A stretch of 64,000 nt of DNA from a bacterium D16-56 (GCA_003611875.1 RAYY01000001.1:62001-126000); one strand, 5' to 3'. Positions 19,677-28,796 are shown, counted from the stretch's first letter. Numbers and translations: made by a program. Notes: generated by a model not told the origin, from the letters alone.

Positions 19677-19814
19677 TCAGCAGCAAAACAGATGATACCC
19701 CAGCACCAGACAGCCAATAATAAAAATCAGGGTAGAGATCGTTTCTGGAATAAACAAAAGAAGCGTCATTCCAATTCCAAAACAAAACAGCATAAGTCCA
19801 ATGACCCGCTTCAT
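19677..19814 (-). CDS. Small membrane protein, unknown
   Basis: 45 residues starting MKRVIGLMLFCFGIGMTLLL, behind GGAGG 6 nt from the ATG. Two hydrophobic segments (about 5-22 and 28-43) are separated by PET, giving a small hairpin membrane protein ending in Cys-Cys. It lies 109 bp after gerW on the same strand and may be the last gene of the sporulation-linked run. No function is recognised. Confidence 0.6.
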   Translation of the reverse strand: MKRVIGLMLFCFGIGMTLLLFIPETISTLIFIIGCLVLGYHLFCC

Positions 19815-19923
19815 AGATACCTCCGGTCAAATCCTTATGCTGTCAGTATATGCAGCCATCCCTTCTATTATCCGCAATTCCTCCACTTCCATTACGGCAA
19901 TTCCATCCTGCAAAGCCTTTCCC

Positions 19924-20331
19924 CTATTCCGTATGAGAAACATCCTCCGCAGCCATCTCCTCTGCAGCCTTCATGGCTTCCGGAGAAATCTCCTTTTTCT
20001 TCCCTCCGGTAAACCGGTTCACAATATCCGGCACCATATCCAGCACCTTGGTCACTGCATCCTGCTGCTTTACATTAACTAATCGGGTCACACCATTCTG
20101 AATCACCAGAACCGCACTGGGACTCATCTTGGCACTTAACCCGCCTCCCCCATTATGCTTTCCGCCGTCCGCAAAAGAACCTGCCCCCATACCACAGGTC
20201 ACGTCCACCAGAGGAAGGATAATGGCATCATCAATCTTCACCGCCTCTCCCACCACAGTCTTGGTAGTCACAAACTGATCCATGCCCCGGAACAAAGCTT
20301 CCACCGTAGAACTAAAATGATTTTCCGACAT
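19924..20331 (-). CDS. gerW: GerW-family sporulation protein (YtfJ)
   Basis: 135 residues of the GerW/YtfJ family: N-terminal ENHFSSTVEALFRGMDQF, VGEAVKIDDAIILPLVDVT, then the Gly-rich core GMGAGSFADGG and GGGGLSAKMSP. In Bacillus the homologue is a spore protein needed for proper germination. The DUF2953 gene lies 16 bp upstream on the same strand, as in other Firmicutes where the two are neighbours. This supports a spore-forming host. Confidence 0.92.
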   Translation of the reverse strand: MSENHFSSTVEALFRGMDQFVTTKTVVGEAVKIDDAIILPLVDVTCGMGAGSFADGGKHNGGGGLSAKMSPSAVLVIQNGVTRLVNVKQQDAVTKVLDMVPDIVNRFTGGKKKEISPEAMKAAEEMAAEDVSHTE

Positions 20332-20347
20332 AATAAATTCCTCCTTC

Positions 20348-21496
20348 TTACGCTCTCAGATACTTTTTCAGCAAACCCCTGAAATTCCTGTCAAACAGCA
20401 TCCGGATCCCGATCAGCAGCACAGTCCCCATACGAATCCTGCCCTTCAGCACCCCTTCCCCCTCCATCACCGATTCCCCAAACGCCGGAATCACCTGAAC
20501 ACGCCTGGCATACAAGCCATAAAAAGGGCTGATATAAGTCAGCACCTGTCCGGTAATATAAGGATCCTCAAACCCAAATCGCACCCTTCCAGCCGCCTTC
20601 CCAGGCAATACATGTCTGCAAAGAGCCCACACCTGCCTTTTCAGCAAACGAAACGTCCTCTGATTAGCCTCATCAGAAAAAATCGCCATCCAATGCTCCT
20701 TCTTCTCCCCCACCTCATGCAGACTCTCCTGAAGGCGCTTCATCCCTTCCCTCAAACGCCGCACAATTTCCTTTAGTTTACCACAAATCCCCCCAAAAGA
20801 AAATCCCTCTATTTTCCGTTTCCTTTTCCGTTCTCCCCGTTTTTTCTCCTTCCCAAATCCGCTCCCAACCCTTCTGCCATCTTTCCCAGCCTCCGCCCTT
20901 TGACCTGACCTCTCAGCTTCCGCTTCCTCCCCCTTCTGAACTTCCCTTCCCGCTTCCGCATCTTCCCCCTTCTGAACTTCCCCTTCCGCTTCCATTTCTT
21001 CCGCCTTCTGACTTGGCCTTCCGGCTTCCGTTTCTTCCGCCTTCTGACTTGGCTCCTCAGTTTCCTCCCTCTCCGTCTTCTGATTCAACCTATCAGCCTC
21101 CGCTTCCTCCGCCTTCTGCCCCGGCCATCCGGCTCCCGTTTCCTCTCGCTTCCGTTTCCCTTTCCCAATCTCCGTCTTCCCCTCTGCGCTCTCATCCCCC
21201 GTCTTATCCACATCCCCCTTTCCAAACACCTTCTCCATCCGAAACACCCGAAACCCCAAAATCCGGGCTGTCACAATCAACCTGTTCTCATACACAGCCT
21301 TCACACACAACACACGACACAGCCAGCTCACCCCAGCCCATCCCTTAGGTTCCCCATAAAAACTCCCTTGAATCCGATACCGAACCGGCACAAACAACAC
21401 CAACAAAAGCACCAAAAACAGAAGCCCCAAAATCCCCAGCAGGACGAGCCCTCCGATTCTCAATGCTCCCAATACCATCCATACGGCAGTCAGCAT
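20348..21496 (-). CDS. DUF2953 domain protein with a repetitive acidic/basic insert
   Basis: 382 residues. A hydrophobic N-terminal segment (about 12-38, rich in Leu/Val) anchors it. The DUF2953 part follows (VPVRYRIQGSF, VSWLCRVLCVK) and resumes after about residue 240 (HVLPGKAAGRVRFGFEDPYITG). Residues about 100-225 are a low-complexity insert of repeated E-A-E and QK-containing units (SQKAEE, VQKGED, VQKGEE). Underlying DNA repeats suggest slippage growth. The RBS lies in the end of the decayed gene upstream. Members neighbour gerW; the role is presumed sporulation-related. Confidence 0.85.
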   Translation of the reverse strand: MLTAVWMVLGALRIGGLVLLGILGLLFLVLLLVLFVPVRYRIQGSFYGEPKGWAGVSWLCRVLCVKAVYENRLIVTARILGFRVFRMEKVFGKGDVDKTGDESAEGKTEIGKGKRKREETGAGWPGQKAEEAEADRLNQKTEREETEEPSQKAEETEAGRPSQKAEEMEAEGEVQKGEDAEAGREVQKGEEAEAERSGQRAEAGKDGRRVGSGFGKEKKRGERKRKRKIEGFSFGGICGKLKEIVRRLREGMKRLQESLHEVGEKKEHWMAIFSDEANQRTFRLLKRQVWALCRHVLPGKAAGRVRFGFEDPYITGQVLTYISPFYGLYARRVQVIPAFGESVMEGEGVLKGRIRMGTVLLIGIRMLFDRNFRGLLKKYLRA

Positions 21497-21499
21497 ACT

Positions 21500-21801
21500 C
21501 TACTCCCTACCACCCTTTCCATCCGGCACAACATTCCGCAAATTCTCATGAAAACAACCCACATCATCCACACATTCATTTATCAAGCCCGCAACCAGCA
21601 CCCCATCCGACCAGAAACCAAACTCCTCAACAGTCTGACACACACCATTTCATCGTTAAAAAATCCAGCCGACGACCCCACATCCCCTCACACTCTTTCC
21701 ACATCTCTCCCCAAGGCTGCGTCCCTCTCAAAATCCACTGTACTCCCTCAAAAAACCTCCCCCTCAGAAGTCACTATACCCCTCCAAAACCCCAAACCCT
21801 C
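21500..21801 (-). pseudogene. Decayed 3' half of the upstream small gene
   Basis: The 108-residue frame that stops at 21802 stays coding-like beyond its stop. In the same frame only TGA stops interrupt it, between segments such as VDFERDAALGRDVERV and GDVGSSAGFFNDEMVC. At a GTGTGTGT run near 21640 the coding-like frame shifts and continues as QTVEEFGFWSDGVLVAG... to a TAG at 21500, 3 bp before the DUF2953 start. Removing one GT would join the frames. This looks like a former protein of about 200 residues broken by three TGA codons and a dinucleotide slip. The reading is by eye. Confidence 0.4.
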
Positions 21802-22128
21802 TCAGGATCCCCCATCCCCCTCAATCATCTCCCTCAAACAAAAACCCCCGGTCCGCCGATACAGCTCATCCACAATCTGCCCCGCCACCACAAGCGCCTC
21901 CCAGTATGTAACTGCGATGCCCATCACCAAAATCTCCCTCCCCTGATACGGCGGCTCAAAAATCAAAGCAGAAGGAACAATCTCAAGAACATTATTCCCA
22001 TTTAAAGGCGGCATTATCACATACACCTCCGGCTGCAGCCTTCCCTCCCGCAGTCCCTGCAATATTCCATAACGCCTCTCCTTCGCCTTCTCCCCCACAA
22101 ACAAATGCTCATAATAATCCATAACCAT
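21802..22128 (-). CDS. Small conserved-looking protein, probably truncated
   Basis: 108 residues (MVMDYYEHLFVGEKAKERRYG...), not recognised. It contains VIMPPLNGNNVLEIVPS and VMGIAVTYWEALVVAGQIVDEL, which look like a folded cytoplasmic protein. The start overlaps the end of the 442-residue gene upstream by 20 bp, suggesting translational coupling. The coding signal seems to continue past the TGA stop (see the remnant at 21500-21801), so this may be the surviving N-terminal half. Confidence 0.6.
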   Translation of the reverse strand: MVMDYYEHLFVGEKAKERRYGILQGLREGRLQPEVYVIMPPLNGNNVLEIVPSALIFEPPYQGREILVMGIAVTYWEALVVAGQIVDELYRRTGGFCLREMIEGDGGS

Positions 22129-23437
22129 CGCTCTCCATGACCTGCATCAGCAAATCCATACAAGCTTCCTTTTCCGCCAAATCCGCACAGCATCCCAGGC
22201 TATTCCGAATATACGCCCCGATTTCCTCCGGCGAATTAAAAAACACAGGCAAATAAGACAAACTCATTGCCATAACCCCACGCGCCACCGGCTTCTGCAA
22301 AGAAGACAAAACCGGCTTCAGCTCCGCAAAAAACCGGTCCGCCTCCCTCTCCACATCCTCTCGGCTCACACCGGCACAGTCCTTCCTTGTCTCCAGAGAC
22401 GCAAACGTACTAGAAGACATCAGCCGATCCACCATCTCCCCACGTCTGGCCAGCTCTCCTTCCTCCCCCGGCACATTCTCGCTTTCCTCCCAATGAAAAT
22501 CCAGACGCTGATATTTCTCGGCATATTCCTCCTGAATCCCTTCTAAATTCGGAAGACGATCCGTCAATTCCTGAGGAATTCCCCGTTCCCCCTGCTCATA
22601 AAGCCTTTGCAGCCCACGAAGAATCTCCACAGCATGCCCTTCCTCCCTGGCATCCCGCACAGCCCAATCTCCTGTCAGGCACAAAATATAAAGGTCATTC
22701 ACCATTTCCTCAAGAATCGTACAATAGGCCATAAGAGCCTCCGCCATTTCCCCGGCCTCTGACACCAGGCTTCGTGCATGTTCATAAGATATCCCATCCA
22801 TCTCTTTCAAAGACAGCTTCCCAAGCTCTGACAAAATCCCATGAAGCCTTTCATACCCCTTCTTTGGCTCCCCGGAAATCCCCACCATACTGCATCCCCT
22901 CAGCAAATACATCATATCCTCCAGCCCTGCCGGATCCGAGCCGATATACGCAGTCAAAGCGTCATGAACCATCCCGAAATATTTCTGCCTGGTCAGACGC
23001 ACCGGAAGCTGCCCCACGATCATCTGAATCCTTTGATTCTGGATTCCAGCCTCCTTTGGCTCCCCTATATACCGCATCAGATTTCCTGCCAGCGCCACCT
23101 CGCTAATCTCAATGGGCCGACATTTGACAAACTGGCGTTCCACACGGTTTAAAACATACTCGTAAACCTGCAGTGCGTCAGAATAAGCCATGACCTGATG
23201 CATTTCATCCTGTATACGGATCCGAAAAGCAGAGATCTGCTCCAAAAGCTCCTTAGCCTTACCATCCAGAAAGCTTCCTGTCAGTCCAACAAGCTGCCCG
23301 TCCAGCTCCCTCTGGCTGCTGTTTTCATCCTCATATTGTTCAGGAAGCTCCTCAAAAAACAGATAAAAATTCAAAGCCAGCCGGGTCAGGGCACATCCAT
23401 ATGCCAAGGATGCCTGCCGTTTCCAGTTGTGTGCCAT
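22109..23437 (-). CDS. Hypothetical cytoplasmic protein
   Basis: 442 residues starting MAHNWKRQASLAYGCALTRL; not recognised. It is Leu/Glu-rich and probably mostly helical (QVYEYVLNRVERQFVKCRP, EEMVNDLYILCLTGDWAV), without signal peptide, membrane segment or known motif. It begins 14 bp after cinA and overlaps the next small gene, so it belongs to the same run. Codon use has many G-ending triplets, like its downstream neighbours. Confidence 0.75.
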   Translation of the reverse strand: MAHNWKRQASLAYGCALTRLALNFYLFFEELPEQYEDENSSQRELDGQLVGLTGSFLDGKAKELLEQISAFRIRIQDEMHQVMAYSDALQVYEYVLNRVERQFVKCRPIEISEVALAGNLMRYIGEPKEAGIQNQRIQMIVGQLPVRLTRQKYFGMVHDALTAYIGSDPAGLEDMMYLLRGCSMVGISGEPKKGYERLHGILSELGKLSLKEMDGISYEHARSLVSEAGEMAEALMAYCTILEEMVNDLYILCLTGDWAVRDAREEGHAVEILRGLQRLYEQGERGIPQELTDRLPNLEGIQEEYAEKYQRLDFHWEESENVPGEEGELARRGEMVDRLMSSSTFASLETRKDCAGVSREDVEREADRFFAELKPVLSSLQKPVARGVMAMSLSYLPVFFNSPEEIGAYIRNSLGCCADLAEKEACMDLLMQVMESDGYGLL

Positions 23438-23451
23438 GTGATTCCTCCTCC

Positions 23452-24699
23452 TTACCTGTATTGTTCCAGGATTGAGCGGCGCAGCAAATCAAGAGCACGC
23501 ACCACAGCCTGCTCCCGCACCTTTGCCCGGTTTCCCTTAAACTGGAATTTCTTCACAGTAACCTTTTCCTTCATGTAAGTGGCAATATATACCAGCCCCA
23601 CAGGCTTTTCCTCCGTGCCGCCGTCCGGCCCTGCAATGCCGGTCACAGCCACACACACATCACAATCTGCCGCGAACACGCCGCCGATTGCCATCTCCCT
23701 TGCGGTCTCACTGCTGACTGCCCCGTATTTTTTCAATGTGCTCTTATTTACATCCAAATACTTTCTCTTGGCTTTATTAGAATAGGTAATAAAGCCCTCC
23801 CGAAACACCTCCGATGCCCCAGGCACATTCACCAGCCGTCCAGCTAAAAGTCCGCCGGTACAAGACTCTGCCGTGGTAACAGTCAGTTCATGCTTCTGCA
23901 AAAGCTTTACCACTGCCATCTCCAGGGTTTCCTCCTCCCGGACCGAATACACATTGTCCCCAAAACGGCTCTTGATCTCCTTGACCACCGGCTTAACCAG
24001 CTTTTTCGCCTCCTCCTCGCTCCGTGCACGGGCTGTCACCCGCAGGTGAACCTCCCCGGTCTTTGCATAGGTGGCAATGGTAGGGTTCGTCTGCTTATCG
24101 ATTAAATCCAGCAGCTTATCCTCCACCTGGCTTTCTCCCACACCGCAGATCTTTACCATCTGCGAACGCAGAATCTCTGGCTGCCGCTTTTTCAGATAAG
24201 GAAATACCTGCTTTTTAAACAAAGGGTACAGCTCCCCCGGAGGACCCGGAAGCAGCACTGCCGCCTTCTGGTTCTTTTCCAGGATAAGCCCCGGCGCTGT
24301 GCCATTGTCATTGTCCAGGACAATGGCTCCCTCCGGAACCATAGCCTGCTTCCAGTTATTGTCCGGAATTACCTTGAAGACACTGTTCTTCAAATATTCC
24401 TCAATCCTCTTTTTCGTGTGGGAATCCTCCTTTAAAGCAAATCCCATCACCTCTGCACAGACCTCCTTGGTCAGATCATCCTCAGTAGGACCCAAGCCAC
24501 CGGTCAGAATTACCACATCCGAACGTCCCAAGGCTGTACGGACTGCCTCAGAAAGCCGCTCTCGATTATCTCCCACTGTCACCTGGTGATACATGGACAG
24601 TCCCAGCAGAGCACATTGCTCTGCCAGAAACTGCGTGTTGGTATTCACAATATTCCCCAGCAAAAGCTCCGTTCCTACCGAAATCAGTTCTACAACCAT
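23452..24699 (-). CDS. cinA: CinA family protein
   Basis: 415 residues with both usual domains. The N-terminal MoCF/CinA region has ELISVGTELLLGN, VILTGGLGPTEDD and LLPGPPGEL. The C-terminal nicotinamide-nucleotide amidohydrolase-type domain has TTAESCTGGLLAG, FITYSNKAK and VTGIAGPDGG. Known role of the family: pyridine nucleotide salvage and NMN deamidation, historically linked to competence. The start directly abuts the pgsA stop. The usual recA neighbour is absent here. Confidence 0.95.
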   Translation of the reverse strand: MVVELISVGTELLLGNIVNTNTQFLAEQCALLGLSMYHQVTVGDNRERLSEAVRTALGRSDVVILTGGLGPTEDDLTKEVCAEVMGFALKEDSHTKKRIEEYLKNSVFKVIPDNNWKQAMVPEGAIVLDNDNGTAPGLILEKNQKAAVLLPGPPGELYPLFKKQVFPYLKKRQPEILRSQMVKICGVGESQVEDKLLDLIDKQTNPTIATYAKTGEVHLRVTARARSEEEAKKLVKPVVKEIKSRFGDNVYSVREEETLEMAVVKLLQKHELTVTTAESCTGGLLAGRLVNVPGASEVFREGFITYSNKAKRKYLDVNKSTLKKYGAVSSETAREMAIGGVFAADCDVCVAVTGIAGPDGGTEEKPVGLVYIATYMKEKVTVKKFQFKGNRAKVREQAVVRALDLLRRSILEQYR

Positions 24700-25242
24700 C
24701 TACATCTGTCCTCCTGTCAGTACTTTATGATTTTTCTGAATGTAATCCACCAGGGAAACCACGGTTAAAATCAAGGCAATCCAAGTACACAGCCATGTGG
24801 CCGGATTCAGCACCCTCAAATCCACGATCATCAGGATAATAGCAATCATCTGAAACGTAGTCTTGAATTTTCCCCAATAGCTTGCCGCAATGACGATCCC
24901 CTGCTCTGCCGCCACCAGCCTGAAACCGCTTATGATAAATTCCCGGCTGACAATCACGATCACCATCCAGGCCGGAAGCTGCTCCAGCTCCACCAGACAG
25001 ATCAGAGCCGCACATACCAGCAGCTTATCTGCCAAGGGATCCATGAACTTCCCGAAATTTGTAACCAGATTGTACTTTCTTGCAATCTTTCCGTCCAGCA
25101 TGTCTGTTAAGCTGGCCACAATAAAAATCGACGCGGCAAGATATCGGAATATCTGGCTGTCTCCCTCATCAAACAAAACTGCCGCCACAAAAAAAGGAAT
25201 CAAAATCACCCTAAGCACGGTAAGCTTATTTGGTAAATTCAT
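24700..25242 (-). CDS. pgsA: CDP-diacylglycerol-glycerol-3-phosphate 3-phosphatidyltransferase
   Basis: 180 residues of the CDP-alcohol phosphatidyltransferase family. The N-terminus is MNLPNKLTVLRVILIPFF. The catalytic signature D-G-x2-A-R-x8-G-x3-D-x3-D is spread over SLTDMLDGKIARKYNLVTNF and GKFMDPLADKLL. Four or more membrane helices are expected. It makes phosphatidylglycerophosphate for anionic phospholipids. The start overlaps the rimO stop by 4 bp (ATGA). Confidence 0.96.
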   Translation of the reverse strand: MNLPNKLTVLRVILIPFFVAAVLFDEGDSQIFRYLAASIFIVASLTDMLDGKIARKYNLVTNFGKFMDPLADKLLVCAALICLVELEQLPAWMVIVIVSREFIISGFRLVAAEQGIVIAASYWGKFKTTFQMIAIILMIVDLRVLNPATWLCTWIALILTVVSLVDYIQKNHKVLTGGQM

Positions 25243-26579
25243 TCCGCACCTCCACTCTCAACCACCTGGCCAATCAGATCATATTCTGAGGCCCCGGTTA
25301 CTTTTACCCTCACAAAATCCCCTGACATAAAAAGCTCCCCGCTGTTTACAAACAGATAGCCGTCCACACCCGGAGCATCCATATAGGTTCTGGCCACATA
25401 AGCCGGCTCATCTGCCACCTTGCCCTCAATCATCACATCCAGCACCCGTCCTACCATGGACTCAGACTTTTCAAAGGCAATCTCCTGCTGCAGCTCCATC
25501 ACCTCATCCCGCCGCGCCTCCTTCACCTCATCCGGAATCTGATCCTCAAAATCTGCCGCCGGCGTATCCTCCTCTGCCGAGTAGGGAAATACCCCCAGCC
25601 GCTCAAATTCCATCTCATCCACAAATGCCATCAGCTCCTGGTGGTCTTCCTCTGTCTCTCCCGGAAAACCGGTAATCAGGGTAGTGCGCAGGGCAATATC
25701 CGGAATCTCCCTTCGAAGCCGTCCCACGATCTCCCGGATGGAAGCCTGGTCTGTGCGCCGTCCCATGCGCCGCAGGATCCGGTCGCTGGCATGCTGAATC
25801 GGAATATCCAGATAATGGCACACCTTTTCCTCACCCTTTATAGCCTGAATCAGCTCGTCTGTGATCTCCTCCGGATAGCAGTACTGAATCCGGATCCAAT
25901 AAATGCCGGATATCTCCGCCAGCCGGTGCAAAAGCTCTGGCAAAGTCTTTTTTCCGTACAAATCCACTCCATACAAGGTAGTCTCCTGAGCTACCAGAAT
26001 CAGCTCCCTGACCCCCTTTGCCGCCAAGCCGCGGGCTTCCTCCAAAAGCCTCTCCATAGGAACACTTCGATATGCTCCCCGAAGGCTGGGAATAATACAG
26101 TAAGTACAATGCTTGTCACACCCCTCCGCAATCTTTAAAAAGGCATAATGGCCGCCTGTGGTCAAAATCCTCTCCGTGTCCTTTCCCGGCAATCCTTCCG
26201 GAGCCGTAACGCACAGAGGCCTTTCCCCCTTTTCTGCCTGCTCCAGCACCTGGCTGATCTCATCCCAGGCCGCTGTCCCCACAATCCCGTCCACCTCCGG
26301 GATCTCCTTGTAAATCTCCTGCCGGTAACGCTGTGCCAGACAACCGGTAACAATAAGAGCCCGGCATCTTCCGTTTTCTTTCAGTCTGGCCATCTCCAAA
26401 ATCGTGTTGATGCTTTCTTCCTTTGCATCCCCGATAAAACAGCACGTATTGACGATCACAGCCTCAGCCTCCTGCTCAAGATCCGTAAAGGTATGACCGT
26501 CCTGCTGCAGCCGCCCCAGCATATTTTCCGTATCCACCAGGTTTTTATCACATCCTAAGGATATCATTAATAATTTCAT
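25239..26579 (-). CDS. rimO: Ribosomal protein S12 methylthiotransferase
   Basis: 446 residues from the second ATG (26579), 9 nt after AAGGAG; the ATG two codons earlier is only 3 nt from it. The N-terminal UPF0004 domain has SLGCDKNLVDTE and VNTCCFI. The radical SAM centre is CDKHCTYCIIPSLRG (CxxxCxxC). A C-terminal TRAM domain follows (about 375-446). It methylthiolates the conserved aspartate of S12. SLGCDKN marks RimO rather than MiaB. Confidence 0.95.
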   Translation of the reverse strand: MKLLMISLGCDKNLVDTENMLGRLQQDGHTFTDLEQEAEAVIVNTCCFIGDAKEESINTILEMARLKENGRCRALIVTGCLAQRYRQEIYKEIPEVDGIVGTAAWDEISQVLEQAEKGERPLCVTAPEGLPGKDTERILTTGGHYAFLKIAEGCDKHCTYCIIPSLRGAYRSVPMERLLEEARGLAAKGVRELILVAQETTLYGVDLYGKKTLPELLHRLAEISGIYWIRIQYCYPEEITDELIQAIKGEEKVCHYLDIPIQHASDRILRRMGRRTDQASIREIVGRLRREIPDIALRTTLITGFPGETEEDHQELMAFVDEMEFERLGVFPYSAEEDTPAADFEDQIPDEVKEARRDEVMELQQEIAFEKSESMVGRVLDVMIEGKVADEPAYVARTYMDAPGVDGYLFVNSGELFMSGDFVRVKVTGASEYDLIGQVVESGGAE

Positions 26580-26622
26580 CTGCATCAGCTCCTTCTAACA
26601 AATAAAGGAAAACGGAATGAAG

Positions 26623-26657
26623 AAAAAGCCATCTCTGTCACAACTGCCCGAGACGGC
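26623..26657 (-). terminator. Terminator after rpoZ
   Basis: On the reverse strand GCCGTCTC pairs with GAGATGGC (one G-T pair) across a 14-nt loop and is followed by TTTTTC. It lies between rpoZ and rimO, so it may partly uncouple the two halves of the gene run. Confidence 0.65.
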
Positions 26658-26669
26658 CTCCTTTCTTAT

Positions 26670-26951
26670 TTATTCATCCTGGTAATCCTCATTCTCCTGG
26701 TCCGGCATTTCCTCATCTGCAGAATCATCCCCGATAATCTTTACCTTGCCCTCATAGATCTCCTGAATCGCCTCAGACAGCGGCTTTTTTCCCGCATCGC
26801 CTGACATGGGATCTGTCTCCTCTATCAGCTGTCTGGCCCGCTTTGCCGAGGCAAGCACAATGGAATATCGGCTCTGTACCACCGGCTGCTCTCCTGGCTC
26901 TACCTCACTGTTCACTACATTGATCAAATCCGCATAGGATGGATGTAACAT
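26670..26951 (-). CDS. rpoZ: DNA-directed RNA polymerase omega subunit
   Basis: 93 residues. MLHPSYADLINVVN and SRYSIVLASAKRARQLIEE are the omega core that binds the beta' C-terminus; an acidic tail follows. It lies downstream of gmk and upstream of rimO, the usual Firmicutes order. Confidence 0.95.
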   Translation of the reverse strand: MLHPSYADLINVVNSEVEPGEQPVVQSRYSIVLASAKRARQLIEETDPMSGDAGKKPLSEAIQEIYEGKVKIIGDDSADEEMPDQENEDYQDE

Positions 26952-27066
26952 AAAAACTCCTTTCCAAATCCGATATTATTATGTTCTGCAGTCTGTCATC
27001 CGCTTAAATGTCTGCATATTTTCTCATTATCATAATACAATTAATTCCGTCTGAAAATTCCTTCTG

Positions 27067-27690
27067 CTACAGACAGCGCAGCTCCTGTCTTATCCTGTTG
27101 ATCCACTCTCTGCTGCCGCCGGTGCGCAGATGCTGGGCCTGAATCAGCTCATGCATTTCCCGAACACAGGTATCCAGGTTGTCATTTATCAAAATATAAT
27201 CATAATTTTCCATATATTCCGATTCTTCCACAGCCCTTTTTAACCGGCTGCAGACCACCTCATCGCTCTCTGTCCCCCTTCCCCGCAGCCGGTTTTCCAG
27301 CTCCGCCGCAGAGGGAGGCGTCACAAACAAAAGAAGGGCATCCGGAAAACGCTCCTTAACCTTAAGGGCTCCCTGAATCTCGATCTCTAAGATCACATCC
27401 TTTCCTGACTCCATCTGCTCTGACACATAGTCCCTGGGAGTACCGTAATAATTCCCCACATAACAGGCATGTTCGATCAGGGCTCCCTCCCGGATCATGC
27501 CCTCAAACTCCTCCCTGCTCACAAAGAAATATTCCCTGCCATGCTCCTCCCCTGCCCTGGGCAGTCTGGTGGTGGCAGAGATAGAAAGCGCATACTGATC
27601 GGGATGAGCCTGCAAAAGAGCCTTCATAAGAGTTCCCTTTCCCGCTCCGGAAAATCCTGACACAACTGCCAATACCCCTTTTTTCTTCAT
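27067..27690 (-). CDS. gmk: Guanylate kinase
   Basis: 207 residues from the ATG at 27690, behind AGGAGAGGACAG; the frame extends 15 codons further without similarity. The P-loop is VSGFSGAGKGT. GMP-binding and lid regions follow (ISATTRLPRAGEEHGREYFF, VILEIEIQGALKVKERFPDA). It phosphorylates GMP to GDP. It sits between yicC and rpoZ as usual, but the small remA gene often found between yicC and gmk in Firmicutes is absent from the 98-bp gap. Confidence 0.96.
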   Translation of the reverse strand: MKKKGVLAVVSGFSGAGKGTLMKALLQAHPDQYALSISATTRLPRAGEEHGREYFFVSREEFEGMIREGALIEHACYVGNYYGTPRDYVSEQMESGKDVILEIEIQGALKVKERFPDALLLFVTPPSAAELENRLRGRGTESDEVVCSRLKRAVEESEYMENYDYILINDNLDTCVREMHELIQAQHLRTGGSREWINRIRQELRCL

Positions 27691-27788
27691 CTGTCCTCTC
27701 CTGGCCTGCAAAAAGCCCAAATCTCCTGCATCCATTTCAAAGTCTCTGTCTCTAAAACGGCTGCAGCACTTTTACTGCTGCCTTATGG

Positions 27789-28667
27789 CTACTCAATATT
27801 CTGAATCTGTTCCCGCACCTTCTCAATCTCCGTCTTAAGTCCAATGGCCCGATCTGTGATCTCTAAATCCCCAGATTTACTTAAGATCGTGTTGGCTTCC
27901 CGGTTCATCTCCTGGGCTATAAAATCCAGCTTTCTTCCCACGCTCCCGCCGTTTTCCAGCTCCTTGCGAGTAGCATGAATATGGCTGCGGAGCCGCACAA
28001 GCTCCTCATCCACACAGATCTTGTCTGCATAAAGGGTCACCTCAGCCGCTATCCTGCCTTCCTCAATCAGGCTGTTCTCCAGAAGCTCCTTTACCTTTTC
28101 CTCCAGCTTTGCCCGGTATTCCAAGAGGAGCGCCGGAGACCGTTCTTCAATAAAATCCACCAGGCTCTCCATGTAATCCAGCTTGCCCAGCAGATCTGCC
28201 TTCAGTCTTTCGCCCTCCTGTACACGGGCCTCCACAAATCTCTTTGCCGCCTCCTCCATGGCCTCAGACAAAAGCCTCCACACCTGTTCCTCATCCTCCG
28301 GCGCCTGCTCCATGGTCAAAACCTCCGGCATCCGGGCCAGGGTGGATACCTTGATATCATATTCAATCCCAAACTGGCGCTGCATTTCTGCAAAATACTC
28401 CATGTACTCCGAAGCAAGGGTATTGTTATACTTCAGGCACAGCTTTTCTTCCGTATAATCCTCATAGCTGATAAAAACATCGACCTTTCCACGCTGAATA
28501 TAATTCTTCAGAAGATTGCGCAGCCCTGCCTCAAAATAATTAAACTTCTTTGGCATCTTAATACTTAAATCCAGGTATCTGTGATTTACCGCTTTCATCT
28601 CTGCCGTTATCTTATGCTCTGGCGTGACAGCCTCAAAACGGCCAAAACCGGTCATACTTCTTATCAT
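27789..28667 (-). CDS. yicC: YicC/YloC-family endoribonuclease
   Basis: 292 residues from the ATG at 28667, giving the family signature start MIRSMTGFGR; the longer frame lacks similarity. The C-terminal region has GGSVGRKLDFIAQEMNREAN and TILSKS, also typical. Family members are oligomeric endoribonucleases. It is the first gene of the run down to gerW, behind a near-consensus promoter. Confidence 0.94.
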   Translation of the reverse strand: MIRSMTGFGRFEAVTPEHKITAEMKAVNHRYLDLSIKMPKKFNYFEAGLRNLLKNYIQRGKVDVFISYEDYTEEKLCLKYNNTLASEYMEYFAEMQRQFGIEYDIKVSTLARMPEVLTMEQAPEDEEQVWRLLSEAMEEAAKRFVEARVQEGERLKADLLGKLDYMESLVDFIEERSPALLLEYRAKLEEKVKELLENSLIEEGRIAAEVTLYADKICVDEELVRLRSHIHATRKELENGGSVGRKLDFIAQEMNREANTILSKSGDLEITDRAIGLKTEIEKVREQIQNIE

Positions 28668-28715
28668 CTGAATTGTATACTCCTTTTTCCATAAATAGAA
28701 ACAACTACATGCCCC

Positions 28716-28744
28716 ATTATAATTCATCTGGAAAAACAAGTCAA
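28716..28744 (-). promoter_or_regulatory. Sigma-A promoter of the yicC-gmk-rpoZ run
   Basis: On the reverse strand TTGACT (28744-28739), a 17-nt spacer and a perfect TATAAT (28721-28716), about 50 bp before the yicC start. Confidence 0.8.
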
Positions 28745-28796
28745 CGGGCTTATGGAATATTTCTTATGCAGTAACATTTTTGCTGCTGTTTACTGG

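Noticed and set aside
21368-22005. Two + strand open frames of 180-192 codons
   Set aside because: They are Pro/Ser/His-rich shadows of G-rich reverse-strand coding sequence.
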